Part shown: piece by piece, positions 10,958-23,640 of the stretch | Layout: the number at the start of each line of letters is the position of its first letter | Position numbering within the stretch: position 1 is the stretch's first letter | NCBI GenBank assembly: GCA_021186555.1 | Contig: JAJKFL010000003.1 | Span: 40,134,408-40,198,407, forward strand | From: Reticulitermes speratus | Taxonomy: Eukaryota; Arthropoda; Insecta; Blattodea; Rhinotermitidae | Length of the DNA: 64,000 nucleotides | Reading direction: 5' to 3' | Translations under genes and position numbers: made by a program | Notes under the pieces: model-generated | Seen by the model: the letters and a program-made list of their open reading frames with translations, nothing else | Told to the model about the DNA's origin: nothing | Database searches by the model: none

Positions 10958-13900
10958 TGAATCAAATACATTCAAATGCGGTGTTTACAACAAGAATGTT
11001 CCAAGTTCACACGATAATTATTTCACATTGATTAACTAGATTAAACTTCGACATAGATTAGATTGCAAAAGCTATAGAGTTGAATTGCCCAACCGTGCCA
11101 GCGTCATTCGTAAGACATGTGCTAGAAAAATGTTTGTTATTTTGATTACATGAATGTGTCTTAAACATAGCTATGTGACAAGATGTATTTAGTCCTATGC
11201 TTGGCAGACCTATACACTATCGAAAATTACTGCTCAGTATAAAACATGCACCACTGGGCATATTTGTGTGTTATCACACAATTTGGATGGAGGGATTGTA
11301 GGAAAGTGCGAAGAAATTCAATAATAATAATCCAGACATTTATCACCATATAACTAGTGTAGATGAAAAGGCGTCGTTGGTAAATCAATAAGTAATCAAT
11401 CAGCTGCAATTTTAAGAAAGATCTTTTGTAACATTTCTTCAGATAAGAGGTAAATAAAGGATGAATTATAATACCGTAAGAATGTTAAAGGTCTTTGTTT
11501 GCTCTACATATAATAAAATTCGTTTTTTTTATTATAGGACAGAATAAATTAAATTATTAATTTTCGTTAGGATATTTTAAGAAAAATGCTGCGGATGTTA
11601 ATATGAGAAGTTGCACAGAGTATGTAGACTCACCTGCCTGCCAGGCAGTACGTGAGATTGACAGGAGTGGAAATATATTACAACTTGGGTTCACACATTT
11701 TATGTATCTCGCTTGCATTGATACGTTATTATTGTTTATAAAATCAGGATACTTAAAAAAAGTATTTTATTCACGTAATGACGAATGTATAGAATACTGT
11801 TTATTTTAGCAAAAACAAATCTTCTAAATCATTACAGTGTAATTAACATTTTGCGATAAATATGAACTACGCTTCCCACATTACATCTAACTGTACAGAA
11901 TGGATAAAAAACATTACAAAAGTGGCAGCCTCTTAAGCAAAAAATTTAGGACTAATTTCGCAAGAAGTTTTATCATCTGTAGCTGCCACTTTGTAACAGT
12001 TCAACTTAGTTCACTTTTCACTGTCAGTAAAACCGGTCTTGTTAGATCTTGTGTATCAGGTAATGATAATCGATAATATACCTGTCCAAGGTGAAAGAAA
12101 AGCCTATGACGTGTGTAATGTTCAAAGTATTCGGCGTGAAATTCTAATACCAGGAACAATTTTCAGGTGCAAATCTTCGCCTAAATGTATCATGGTTGTT
12201 ATTGTTTGTCTTTTTTTTTTAACCTACATGTCCTTAGAATATCTTAAAAGGATGTTTATTCTACATAGATATCAAGGACTACATAAAAAAACCTTGCATC
12301 TTTTTTTTCTCTGGAACGTGTTATAATTGCTGCAAGCTTAATTCAGCGACATAATTATTAAAGAATCTCTGAGAAGAGCTTTGCACGAAGGTTACATTTT
12401 TGTAATTATAAACTAGACATTACAAATTAGTGATTACGTAAATTACTAATCTGTTTCTGCTTATTTAAGCATGTATTAATTTAACACATTATTGTGTTCA
12501 TATCCACAATGTTCTTCATATAAGTTCTTTCTCCTCTGTAAAATGTAAAAGGTGAAGCAGTGTAGTAAGAAAGAGTTTAATATTGCCTGATATGTTACAT
12601 ACTTTCCTTAGGGTCTGAAAATTGATGTTCAACGTAACTTGTACAGTGTAATTTAACAATAATTACTGGGGAAGAACCACCTACGAATCTCGGGCTATAA
12701 ATCGGCCCGATTTCCTGAGGTATGTCATACTCCTACACCCTCAAATAAAAAACCGCGTATGGGCTCTTTACTACCCATCTCCAAGAAGAATACTTATTTT
12801 ACAGAAGCTGATAGTCGTTGAGTGGTCAATTCCCCGTATGTTACGGACGCTGTTTAGGGACAGTTGTATGCCCTCTGGCTACATCCTTACCACCTATTTT
12901 TACCACCACTTTTAATATGATCCTCTTTCCACGGATAGGTCTCCCCAATAATATTTTTATCTGAAGGTTTCCGAGATATATTTTGTAGGCATTTCTTGTA
13001 CCCTGTTTTGTACTATACACTGTGCTCTTATGATTCTTGTTTTTTAGATCACCGTTGTAATACTTCGTGTAGATTACAAATGATGACAACTTTCATTGTG
13101 TAAGCTTCTTCATTATCCCATTCCTTCGCCATCAGTATAAATATTCTCTCTGACCCTTTTTCGTGTAATGCATTATTATAAGCAGGCCTACATATAACCT
13201 AACTGAAGAAACTTCGCTTGACTAATTTAGACTCAATATATATTTATAATATTATGTACACATATATATCACGATGTCGAATCCCATTGTTTAAATTTAC
13301 AAGTATTTGCATTTACGTTTTGTTGTCTGTGGGAAAAACAAATCTGTATACAGTTCGGGACTCGGCTTTGCGGTCCCGAAGGCTGGCGAAATGCAGGAAA
13401 AATGTGTGGGAGATTTCGCCGAAGGAACATGTCCTATCGCTGCAGCGAGGACCAGTGGACATGGTGTGGTATACTGTTTGAAAACATCTGTTGCAAGGGC
13501 CGACGTGGGAAAGCAGTGGTCGCCCGGCACTGTTAACTGAGGAATAAATGTGTTTGGTATTGCTAGTAGCGTGAAATACACCAGTTAGAAGAGTTTTGTA
13601 TAGAAATTTCTTGTTGGAGACTCAAGGCGCAGTTCCGAACTGTTGCAAAACACGGAACGAGAGGTGTGGCACATTTACACTTTAAATGTCTTGAGCATAT
13701 ATTGCAGTGATATATGACTCAAGCATTGTTTTCTTGTTGACACCAACGGAAATCTACGTATGTACTCGTAGTTCATGGAAGTCGGGTAGGGGGGTGTGAT
13801 AAGGGTGAAGTGTTTGTACTCTTTCTCTTCTTACTGCTGATTTGCTTTGATTTCGTAGAACTTAGTCATATGTTTGCGTGTTAAACAGTTCGTGACACTT

Positions 13901-14170
13901 TCGAGTGGCGAATCTTGCGTAATATTTCGTAATTGGACATACTAAGAGAAACGGTAGACATGCATTATTACTTAGTGTTATCAGAAGTAAGAGAGTGCCA
14001 GATTGTGGAAAAACAGATATGTCTTTACATATTTCGATTCGTTCGTAAGTGGCTTTAAGTCTCGATAAAAGGCGATATCCTAATTTCAAATTAATTTTCG
14101 CTGAATGAATTGTCCATTGCATGATTTTAGGCTTCTGCCGTGTTGTAATTGAGATCTTCTGTCCTCTGGG
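10958..14170. other. Intergenic, no gene recognised
   Basis: Short open frames only. A 16-bp imperfect inverted pair (ACAAAAGTGGCAGC near 11916 and GCTGCCACTTTGTA near 11981) encloses about 50 bp. The minus-strand frame 12841-13089 ends in GGKDVARGHTTVPKQRP, which faintly resembles LINE C-terminal tails. A GC-richer patch at about 13340-13540 is open in several frames but has no recognisable motif. Confidence 0.4.
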
Positions 14171-14174
14171 TTGT

Positions 14175-14310
14175 TACGCAGCGTAGATTGGGAGTTAGTT
14201 ATCGATGTTTCGGGACAACCTATCTGTCCTATCTTCCAGGGTCAAACAGTCCAAGAACATGGAACAGGTTATCTCGAAATTTCGGTAACTAAATCTACTC
14301 TGCGTAACAT
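14175..14310. repeat. Diverged inverted-repeat copy related to 45536-45765
   Basis: The minus strand carries GGACAGATAGGTTGTCCC followed by GAAACATCGATA, the same stem-plus-GAAAC design as the 45.6-kb palindrome. The outer sequences GTTACGCAGCGTAGAT (about 14173) and ATCTACTCTGCGTAAC (about 14293) are inverted relative to each other, so this copy also folds back. Confidence 0.6.
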
Positions 14311-14729
14311 CCAAAACGAAAAAATTTTAATTGTCCATTGGTTTAATAATAAATAACTAGTATATTTCGCTTTGCACAACAATAAAATATACCAGTTGAG
14401 AAAGCTTGGAATAAGATTAATTATATACGGCCTTTATTATGATGACAATAACGCAGTGGGAACTCATTTCTAAAGTGTCACATTTCGTGTCTGTTACGTT
14501 TGTGAGATAGTACTAACAACGTATTAACGTTTCTCACGAAATGCGGCAAATATAATCTTAATGAACCCATTAGTATCGTCAAATTACCCACAAGAGCCCG
14601 CTGTGTCCCCCTGTGCGAAACTAATAAATCCAGTCCACGTCTCCCCATTTTGTGTGTTCATAATCCATTTTAATATGATGCTCCCATATACTCCCATTTA
14701 CGACAGTTTTTCAAGTGGCCGCTGTCCTT

Positions 14730-14991
14730 CAGGCTTTCCCAGCCAAACCTTAACTTATATGCATTTCTCTTGTCCTCCGTAAGTGTCACATGCCCCGTCC
14801 ATCTCATAGTCCTTGATTTGACCACTACTAATATTTAGTGGGGAGCGAAAACCGTGAAGTTTTTCAGTATATAATTCTTTCCATCTCCCTCTCACTTCCT
14901 CTTTCTTAGGCACAGATACTCGTATCTTCCTCATAATTCTATTCTCGAGCAGCATTAGCCCATGTTCTTCCCGTAATTTGAGAGACAACAT
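14730..14991 (-). pseudogene. Non-LTR retrotransposon C-terminal fragment
   Basis: The minus-strand translation LREEHGLMLLENRIMRKI, then GRWKELYTEKLHG, IKDYEMDGACDTYGGQEKC, matches a remembered LINE tail of the type LREEHRLRVFENRVLRKIF ... RRLRWAGHVARMG. It encodes part of the region downstream of reverse transcriptase. It is truncated at both ends. The plus-strand face around 14580-14790 is the antisense repeat mentioned at 2973. Confidence 0.6.
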
Positions 14992-16080
14992 TCAAAACCC
15001 ACATAAAAACAGGCAAAATAGTAATTTTGTTTATTAATTATTTATGTTTCTGATAACATACTGGAAGACAAAAAGTTCTGAACCGAATGGTACAAAGAAT
15101 TTTTTGAATTTAATGTTTTTAATATATGTGTGCCTGCATTCGTTTTCGATTTATTAATGTCATTTCCAAATATTTGAAATTCGCGCCGTATTTTCGAAGA
15201 ATGTATTATATACTTGAGTATAATAAAGAATAGGGTAAAAAATACCGGGAGCCAGATCGCCCGGGCGACTAAATTTTTATGTTGACGCTAAATGTTTGTG
15301 GGAACTCAGTGTGAAACTTGATGCATGTAAACTTTCTGATGCCTAGAACATTGAAGTAGCTCCCAGATTTTTGGCAAATTTGTGCAACCCTGTGAGTAAA
15401 GAGTAACAAATGATGGAACCTTAAAATCAACGGCTCTTAACAACACATTTCATAATGGTCCACATGTGCTCCACATCAAAAGAATTACACTTTTGACCGT
15501 AGTAAGACACTTATATAACTCCAATAAATGCACTATTCTATATTTTATTCTTACTATCTTTTACAATTTAAAAATATAGAATAGTGCAGTTGTTGATCTT
15601 AAATAAGTTCCTTGCTTTGTTACAATGCACGTAATAAACATTGGAAAAGCTATTGGCCGTAAGTTTACGGTATCGAGAAAACTGGTAATAGCAGAGGCCT
15701 AACGTTTCTAGACACACGCATTGCTGACTTTTCCTTTTTATCTGCGGAGAAGGAATACTACCTCCTGCAAATGCTTTCCTAACCTTTTACATTGTACAGA
15801 GACTCTAGTTTAACAGCATCTTCGCTGAGTTATTCCTAATACTTGAAAGTCATGTCGTGTGCAATTGTAATTCTCTTGGCACGCACACGGCTCTTGCCTA
15901 CTGCGAAAGGCTTAGTAGGGGATGCGAACCGTGAAGCATATACAACGAGAATAAAAATTGAATAAAACGGAGGAAGGGAAGTTGTGAGTCCCAAGTCGTG
16001 TAAATTTTATGGTAGAAGGAGCATTGTCCCTGAACTTCATCAATGCAGCGCGAAGGGCTATGAAGAAGTACGGATACAGC
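14992..16080. other. Intergenic with one perfect 18-bp hairpin
   Basis: Arms 15529-15546 (TGCACTATTCTATATTTT) and 15571-15588 are exact reverse complements around a 24-nt spacer. The rest is featureless AT-rich DNA. Confidence 0.6.
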
Positions 16081-16084
16081 GCCA

Positions 16085-16260
16085 CTCTTTATCTCCACAC
16101 TAGATGGCGATGAGTGGTAAGCTTCATGGGTGGATAGGGTGCTGGGTGGGCTCCGAAACTTGTCTTGAAGGGATGGTACAGGGAAATAAAAGTTGTGCCA
16201 GCGGGATTCGAACGCTGTTCTTCCAGTGAATAGCCAGTTACTGTCACTATATTAATTCTG
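16085..16260 (-). mobile_element. SINE family 1-like fragment (inverted)
   Basis: It contains CTAGATGGCGATGAGTGG-type body sequence and, toward the tRNA head, a B-box-like GGATTCGAAC in the plus-strand text (about 16203). The order is inverted relative to the 1811 copy. It is diverged, with no visible duplication. Confidence 0.45.
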
Positions 16261-16599
16261 GCATTCCTGCTCTGAAATTGGTTGCTATGGCAGGGTGAAG
16301 TAACTAGTTGGAAAATCATCTTGACATTGCACTCGATCTGGGCGCCATTTTTATTACATTACATTGACAACAATTGGTTTTGAAAAAGTTTGTTTTAATA
16401 CTCTACATTAAATTTTTTTAGTCTCCTGAGTCATCGTTCTGAAGCCGATGTCTTTACAAAATATTTGAACGTCTTTTTATTTTCTTTTCCTTTGACACAT
16501 CTTTACGCTCTCCTAATGTTTAGCTATAATTGTCTAATAAAACTGTAAGAACTACGTAAATTATTAAGTTCAACCTCATGGAGGCCTAACTCCTTTATA

Positions 16600-17923
16600 C
16601 AGTGGTGTGCAAATATTGGGACAAAGTAACCTTTTAGTTTTATGGTTTTCTTTAGGACATAGAGATTTGAGAGTGTGTTTACTGGATATGGTTGGGCTCA
16701 GGAATGTGGCCTTGAGCAGATAAAACCGTTTTCAGCTAGTTCTGTCCACTGTAGTCGAGTTTAAGCTAGTTTAGCGCCAGAGTTCGCCAAGTGAGCATTA
16801 TTCTCGTTTCTCGTTTCATGTTAAGTTATTGTTCATTCTTTCTTACATATGGATATTACAACCGGGAAAGGAGATATAATTGTAGCCCTTAAAGAGCAGA
16901 CATCAATTACTGTGATATTGCTCATCCTGTTAGAGGCAGCAAATCTAGTGTTTAAAGGCAAAACCGGATTTGTGTCACCAAAACTGATGGGGAAATATGG
17001 ACGGAAATGTCAAACAACACACCGAACTGACAAACTGTTGATTATAAAAATTATTATTTGTCCAGATAAAACAAGCAAGAACTTACAAAGCAGCTGGTTG
17101 TGTAGTGATTGATTTTTCAACGGTGCGGCGCAGACTTCAGAAATGGGAAGCGCTTCAAGAAGACCGATAAAAAAAGCAACTTCTTACAAGTAAAATAATG
17201 AAAACTCGATTAGCAGTGGGCCAAAAAGTACAATAACTGGAACAGTGGTGATTGGAAGAAGGTTATGTTTACTGACGAAACTCATTTCTTTGTCAAAGCG
17301 TCCAGAAAAACTATTTTACGGAGGAGCCATGCTGAACCTCTAAGAACTGGACATCTTCAGCAGACAGTAAAACATTCCCCAAAAAAGATGTTTTGGGAAT
17401 GTTTTACGTCTACAGAACCTGAAAGCCTCGTTCCCATTGAAGGAATGATAAATTCAGAAAATGACAGCTATATTATAAAGCGCTGAGTTGTTCCAGCTAT
17501 GGAGAAGAACTTTCACAATCGGTGATGGAATTTTCCAGCATAACCTTCTCCTTGCCCTACTTCAAGAACAGTGAAGAAAGTGACTGAAAACTAAAAGTAA
17601 ACATGCTTCAGTGGCCTGAGAAGTCCCCTTATTTAAACCCCATTGAGTACATAGGGGTATACCAAAAGGTAGGCTTGAAACAATGGACTCTTCAAACAAC
17701 GAACGGTTAATTTATAACATAATAAAAGCGTGGTTTCATGATGATGAAATAAGAAATATGTGTGAAAAACTTGTTACGTCGATGCCAGATCATGTAAAAC
17801 AAGTTATTGCAGCTAAGGGTGGTCATATTAATTACTAGTAATATATGTAAATAATTCTATGTATTTTTAATAAACAAAATAATTAATAAATAAGCTTTGT
17901 CCTAATTAATTTGCACATCACCG
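16600..17923 (+). mobile_element. Tc1-like DNA transposon relic with TIRs and TA target site
   Basis: The left end CAGTGGTGTGCAAATATTGG (from 16600) and right end CTTTGTCCTAATTAATTTGC...ATCACCG (to 17923) are imperfect inverted repeats, each bordered by TA (16598-16599 and 17924-17925). The transposase is broken. An N-terminal part (16849-17112) retains KLMGKYGRKCQTTHR before the catalytic region. FTDETHFFVKAS near 17265 contains the first catalytic Asp. SPYLNPIEY near 17620 contains the Glu. The block that should hold the middle Asp is unreadable because of frameshifts. The element is non-autonomous and dead. Confidence 0.85.
17265..17486 (+). pseudogene. Tc1-like transposase catalytic fragment
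   Basis: This frame reads FTDETHFFVKASRKTILRR through KMFWECFTSTEPESLVPIEG, the first half of a DDE catalytic core of the Tc1 type. A stop at 17484 separates it from the downstream NPIE motif, so no active enzyme can be made. It lies within the TIR-bounded element 16600-17923. Confidence 0.75.
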
Positions 17924-17925
17924 TA

Positions 17926-18690
17926 TATATATTTATATATTTGTATGTGTATGTTTATTCTTAATTTATTCAGAAAGGAGACGAAATGTTAACAATACGA
18001 AATTGAAAATAAGCACACTTATTTCTCCCAAATGTAGTAGCTTATATTTAATTAAGTATGCATAATCAATTTAAAACAAATAACTACTATGCATTAAATT
18101 TCCAAACAATATAGTACTCGTAGAATTTTATACCGTCTGCAAACTCCTACACTGCAAAACGACTCCCTGGGCGACTACTGATAAGACACGTACAGGCATG
18201 AGGCTTACGTTGCTTCGTTTCGGTAACGCGTTGATAGTAAGGGTACTAAAGTGATGACATCATACACTAGATTAGAGGTTCTGACGGCGATGAATGTGAA
18301 ATGTATTCAGTTCTAAATAGTTATGACAATGGCATGTTGAAATTAGGAAATTTTGTTGCTGGACTTTGCTCATGATATGGCACTCCGGAAAGAATACAAC
18401 TTTTCTTAAACTGCAACTGTTTCTTTTTGCTCAGGTGAAGAGCTGGGGCTGCACCTGCTGAGATGTATCCAATAACAGCAACAACTATTGTCAGTCATTC
18501 AGAGATTGAAAAGAAGAGGCTGGAGGCAGCAGGCCCTTCCGAAATTTCGGCATCCTTTTATCAGGCTACACGGCGTCACATCGCAGAACATAGTACTCTC
18601 CACGTCATGTACATGTAAGTACGTACACTTTGATTGGTACAATTAAAATATTATTCTTCGTATCAAGAAGAGAAGGGATTGTTCTAACAA
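17926..18690. other. Intergenic; possible dispersed-repeat fragment at 18462-18610
   Basis: The frame from ATG at 18462 ends ASFYQATRRHIAEHSTLHVM and is followed by GTAAGT. It resembles translations recurring in arthropod repeat DNA rather than a host exon. Nothing else was recognised. Confidence 0.35.
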
Positions 18691-18694
18691 GTCT

Positions 18695-19362
18695 GGAGTA
18701 TGCTATTGTTGTAGCGTGTCTGCAGTATGCTATTGTTGTAGCGTGTCTGCAGTATGCTATTGTTGTAGCATGTCTGGAGTATGCTATTGTTGTAGCGTGT
18801 CTGCAGTATGCTATTGTTGTAGCGTGTCTGCAGTATGCTATTGTTGTAGCATGTCTGGAGTATGCTATTGTTGTAGCGTGTCTGCAGTATGCTATTGTTG
18901 TAGCGTGTCTGCAGTATGCTATTGTTGTAGCGTGTCTGCAGTATGCTATTGTTGTAGCGTGTCTGCAGTATGCTATTGTTGTAGCATGTCTGGAGTATGC
19001 TATTGTTGTAGCGTGTCTGCAGTATGCTATTGTTGTAGCGTGTCTGCAGTATGCTATTGTTGTAGCGTGTCTGCAGTATGCTATTGTTGTAGCATGTCTG
19101 GAGTATGCTATTGTTGTAGCGTGTCTGCAGTATGCTATTGTTGTAGCATGTCTGGAGTATGCTATTGTTGTAGCGTGTCTGGAGTATGCTATTGTTGTAG
19201 CATGTCTGAGTATGCTATTGTTGTAGCGTGTCTGGAGTATGCTATTGTTGTAGCGTGTCTGGAGTATGCTATTGTTGTAGCGTGTCTGGAGTATGCTATT
19301 GTTGTAGCGTGTCTGGAGTATGCTATTGTTGTAGCATGTCTGGAGTATGCTATTTTACTTAA
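18695..19362. repeat. 27-bp minisatellite, about 24-25 units
   Basis: The unit core TATGCTATTGTTGTAGC is followed by GTGTCTGCAG, ATGTCTGGAG or GTGTCTGGAG, giving three variants interspersed irregularly. The period is exactly 27 bp, so both a nine-residue repeat YAIVVACLQ/E and another frame stay open for about 200 codons. One 26-bp unit at about 19201-19226 lacks a G and swaps the frames. The open frames (18630-19226, 18716-19381) are by-products of the period. Confidence 0.97.
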
Positions 19363-19379
19363 CGTGTGTCAATATCAAT

Positions 19380-22300
19380 AGTTGCAAATTATTGCACTAA
19401 CACTTTGGTCAGATGTTTTATCCAGTCCACGTCGGAAGTACAGTGACAGCTTACATCCTGTCACAATTCTTGCCACGTAATACCTTTACTTAATTAGTTT
19501 AGTAGAGTTTATTTTAAGAAAAACCTGTGCGAATATCAGATGCTTTCGCTAGTATAGGCCTACACAGACAAAAACGCAAATACTTCATAAATGCACCTAT
19601 TTCTTAAATTTATTTTTTAAAGTATTTACGCTTGATTGCTAGAAATATGACTAAAAGTGAATAATTTTTGTGCCTCCAATTGTATATACTAACGTTGATA
19701 GTGAGTTCATCGATGAAGTATTGTTGGCTATAAGCATTATCATGAACTCAGTGGAGATACGTATCTGGAAGGAAACCATTTGTAACCGCAGGTTCGCCTG
19801 TCATAGAGTTTTGAAATGTGGCAGCTGGAAACTGAAAAAATAGTCGTAATTCTGTGCCGGTAAACCGCAAACTTCCATAATTAGAACATTTTCAATTCAA
19901 AAGTCTCCTGGATACACAAATTAAACTGAAAAATGTATAGGAAAAATTATCGTAGGTGGGAAATTAAATACAAAGCACCGAGAAAAAAACAAAGTAGATA
20001 ACACGAAATACATAGAATATTATTATTATTATTTATGTTTACAAATCAGCAAGGATTGAAACATAAATATAAAAAGAGATATCAACTTCATGCATCGAAC
20101 AGATTATGTCTTGTCTATTTGTAACTTTGTTTGGAACTCTAAAATACAGGACAGTTCTTTTTATATCTGTCAAATGCACACCTTTCCACTCATCTGCCAT
20201 TCTCATAACTTATGTCTCTAACATTCATCTTATTTGTAACCGTCTGCTTCCTTAATGGCCTTCTGAGTCTACTCAATACAACACGTCTCACCACAAAAGT
20301 CCTATATGTGTCTATTCGCCTTCCATACTAGCCACACGCGAAGCTCATCGTAGCTGCCTTGATTTCATTATCCAAACACGACGAGCCCTCTAATGGTCAG
20401 GAGGACTGCAAAGTGGCATATAGCATTATTTCTGTGTCTGCTGATATGGAGGATTATATGAGGCGGCTGTGCTCCCAAAAGATCTGATATTAAAGTATAG
20501 TTGTTAACCGTGTTATATCAACACCATAGCCTCTTTCACTGAAGAGTTTCCAGTTAGGCAGCGCTTTGTGCAAAGGTACTACTACCGTAATACATGCCAA
20601 CAAACCAACAAATAAATGATGTATTATTTTCGTAATTTTAGTTCCGTTTATTATTATTATTATTATTATTGTTAACTTATCATTTTGCAACAGCTAATTA
20701 TGGATGACGGTGAAATTGGGAAATATTTGGAGGAATTCGATTAGGAAGAATAATAGTTACAAGAATCATCAAACCTGAAGATAACACGAGAGCTTGAGAT
20801 GATGAGAAAGCTGCTGTTTTTTAAAACTGTAAACTAAGAGCAGGTCCATATTAAAAGGAGAAGCCAAACAAAATAGTTTGATTTGTGAGAGACAAAAATT
20901 ATACCGCCAGGAATACTGGATGGCGTGGAAATTTAAGTGTTGTGCATGAATTATTACAGTGACATATTATTTTACAGTAAACGTACAGTTTAGAAGGGGT
21001 GGACATTTCTCTAAATCTACACCTTCGAGAGGAATATGTTTAAATAAACCAAAGAGAGATAAGTAGCGAGGGGACAGGAACAGCCACATGCATAGTTCCA
21101 GGAACGGACTTTGAAGAAACTATATAACATGCTGTGGAAATTATATTAGAACATCACATCACCTTCACAAGAAAGTTTGTGCAGCATTCTTCTATCAAGG
21201 CTACTGGATTGGGCTAAACCCTGTTGCGGTGCTTTTACTCGTAAGATAAGTGAAAATAAAATTTGAGTACATAGGGACAATTGGCTGTTTATGAACGTGA
21301 AGAAAACCTATGATTCAATAGGCCTATTTTATAATATTCATATTCGATGGTAAAGCCAGTAGTTAAGTTTTCGAAGGCGACCACTGAATAACATTTACTG
21401 GTTTATGTGTACAGAATCAGTTCCATTATTTAATTGCCTAGTTCATGTAGCTGAGTCATTGTAATTTCAGAAATCCACAAAGCTATCCTGTCCAGGGTAT
21501 AGACTGTTGTTAAACCACACAAACAAGCCACCCTGCTGGGTGGTGTCATTTATACGAAACGCTGTATGCAATAGGTGGTGAACTGTGGGAGTTACATTGC
21601 GAACACAATACACACTCATCTGTCTGAGCCTACATGACTGTAAACGATTAAGTTATACTCGTACACAGAGCAGAATGCGTGGCACTAGACAATTCTGTGA
21701 CGCTTGAAACATTTGCAACGTATGTAATTTCGTAGTTGTGTAACAAAACACATTGTACATTTTTTTTTCCACAGATACAGAAACTCATTTCATTGTGTCA
21801 AACGTTATACATTCCTCTTTCTGGATTTTTGCTTTTAAGCCTCAGGCAATATTCATATCAATTGCGATAACAGTGTTTTTAGTTACAAACAAAAGTTTTG
21901 CTTTGGTGTCACGTTTTGTCACCGACGGTTCAGTCAGTAGGCTCTGACTGCGAATTTTGAGTTCTTAAAAATTAGTACATTTGTGCGTGGCTGTGAGTTT
22001 AACTGAAATATAATTCCCAAAATCTCGTTCTTTTGTGGAAGATATAAGAAACATTGATTGGCGAATGACTGGCTATGTTTATATAATTTTCAATTGGGGT
22101 TTAGAGGTGTGAGGTTTGAGGTTGTTTTATCCCTGTCTGTGAAGCTTGTTGCCTTCAGGCATGATGTTGAAGCAGCAAGTTTCTTTGGACCGACGGTACT
22201 TGCCTACCAGATTATACGCTCTTACATACTAGAAGCGAGTAATATTCACGTCTTGAAGCACTGAAAGCCATCGAAACAAACTCTCCAGTTTTAAGTTTTT

Positions 22301-23190
22301 CATAAACTCTGCTTATGCTGTGCAGTTATATGGGGATGAGTGCTCTGCATTTTTATTTGCATTATTATAGCGAATTTCCGAAGAAATTTCCCTTTTAGAC
22401 TAAACACGAGATTAAAGAAAATGCTGTATACCGATTTTGTTCGGAGTCTACATGCAATAACGTGTTAATTGTTGCAGGCTGAATTGTTTCTTTCAGAGTT
22501 ATGCTGCCTAATCACAAAACCTTTAGGTTTGTGATTAGGCACAAAATCCGTTTTACTTCGTCAGGAATCTAAGTGGAAAAAGTGGAAAACTACCCCCTCC
22601 TCAACATTTTGTAAAATTTTATCAAGGATAACTTATGTACCATTATATCCGCGTTGACATTTTTTATATTAATTTCCAATTCCATTTTGAAAGAATAATT
22701 ATTTGAATTGTACACAATTATTACGGCAATTTTTCTTCTAGTCTTAGCCATTTTATGGATACTTACCCTCTCCTCTGTAATCACCCTTTATTAACCATTG
22801 AAGGCCCAGTGGTTACTATATAGTACCACATGTTTAACACACAAATTCTACGTTCTGCCACACAGTGTATTTATGTGTTTTTAAGCACCTCAGAACAAAC
22901 AGCGATATTTCCCTGTACGACAGTAACGGATTGGATTTTGTAACGGAGACGGAGTGCTTTTACTGCGCGGTAAGAACTGAGTTTTGAAATAAAATTCAAG
23001 TTTGCTCTTACCAGACAGACAAGCGAACGATGCCTGAGAACTTTAAAGAGACGTTCGGGCAGCACAGGATAGGAAAGTACTTTCAGTATGTGTTTAAATT
23101 AATACAAGACCTTCTTCGAATTTATAAACCACTTACCTAAACGAGCTGGAAGCCTACATTGTAAATAAATAAATAAATATGTAATTATAT
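19380..23190. other. Intergenic, no gene recognised
   Basis: AT-rich with (TTA)n near 20022 and 20647. CCACCCTGCTGGGTGG, a short palindrome, lies near 21521. A 35-nt near-perfect hairpin lies at 22506-22540. No coding motifs were found. Confidence 0.5.
22506..22540. repeat. Isolated 35-nt hairpin
   Basis: GCCTAATCACAAAACCT is followed, after only a few bases, by its reverse complement AGGTTTGTGATTAGGC, with one extra A in the left arm. It is a tight stem of about 16 bp with almost no loop. Confidence 0.85.
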
Positions 23191-23246
23191 TTTTTCAAAC
23201 TAATTGAACATATATCCATTAACAACTCTTTGTTATGCCGTAGTAA

Positions 23247-23293
23247 TTTCTCGTACATATTTCGACCCACAGAGGCCATCTTCAGTGAGAGAA
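23247..23293 (-). ncRNA. Hammerhead-ribozyme-like motif, copy 1
   Basis: On the minus strand: CTGAAGA, T, stem GGCC-TCTGT-GGGTC, GAAAT, AT, GTA. The arms before the CTGA box and after GTA pair over CTCT/AGAG, next to one A-C mismatch. It shares the layout of the 23598 copy but has a weakened stem II and GAAAT instead of GAAAC, so it is probably inactive. Confidence 0.45.
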
Positions 23294-23597
23294 CTGAAAA
23301 AAGGTATATATTTTAGATTTAAAATTTTGTCCTTGAAGTGCATTATTAAAATAAAATGAAATTCAAATCACAGTACCCAGCCGTTAAAAATAGATAAATA
23401 TAAATATAAAATTAACTAATATTGTACATTCTTTTGTTTATAAGTGGTAGGCCTACTGTACAAAATGTAGTATCATTTCAGCATTTGTATTTTATCTATG
23501 TTTTAACCGCTTGATACTGTAATTTTAATTTAATTTAATTTTTTTATGCACATACACGACGACATTTTATATACAAAATATATTCCATTTATTAGTG

Positions 23598-23640
23598 TTC
23601 TCCCTGAAGATGGCCTCTGTGGCCGAAACATGTAGGACAA
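23598..23640 (+). ncRNA. Hammerhead-ribozyme-like motif, copy 2
   Basis: CTGAAGA at 23604-23610, one extra T, stem II GGCC (23612-23615) closed by GGCC (23621-23624) over TCTGT, GAAA at 23625-23628, a minimal stem III C-AT-G, then T and A giving a GUA cleavage triplet at 23632-23634. Stem I TTCTCC/GGACAA pairs with one mismatch. All core nucleotides of a type I hammerhead are present. The extra base after the CTGAAGA box is a departure that some natural hammerheads tolerate. Confidence 0.55.

Noticed and set aside
18630-19381. Two overlapping open frames of about 200 codons with YAIVVACLQ or SAVCYCCSV repeats
   Set aside because: They result from a 27-bp tandem repeat whose unit is divisible by three. 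There is no start context, splice signal or non-repeat domain, and one 26-bp unit exchanges the frames.
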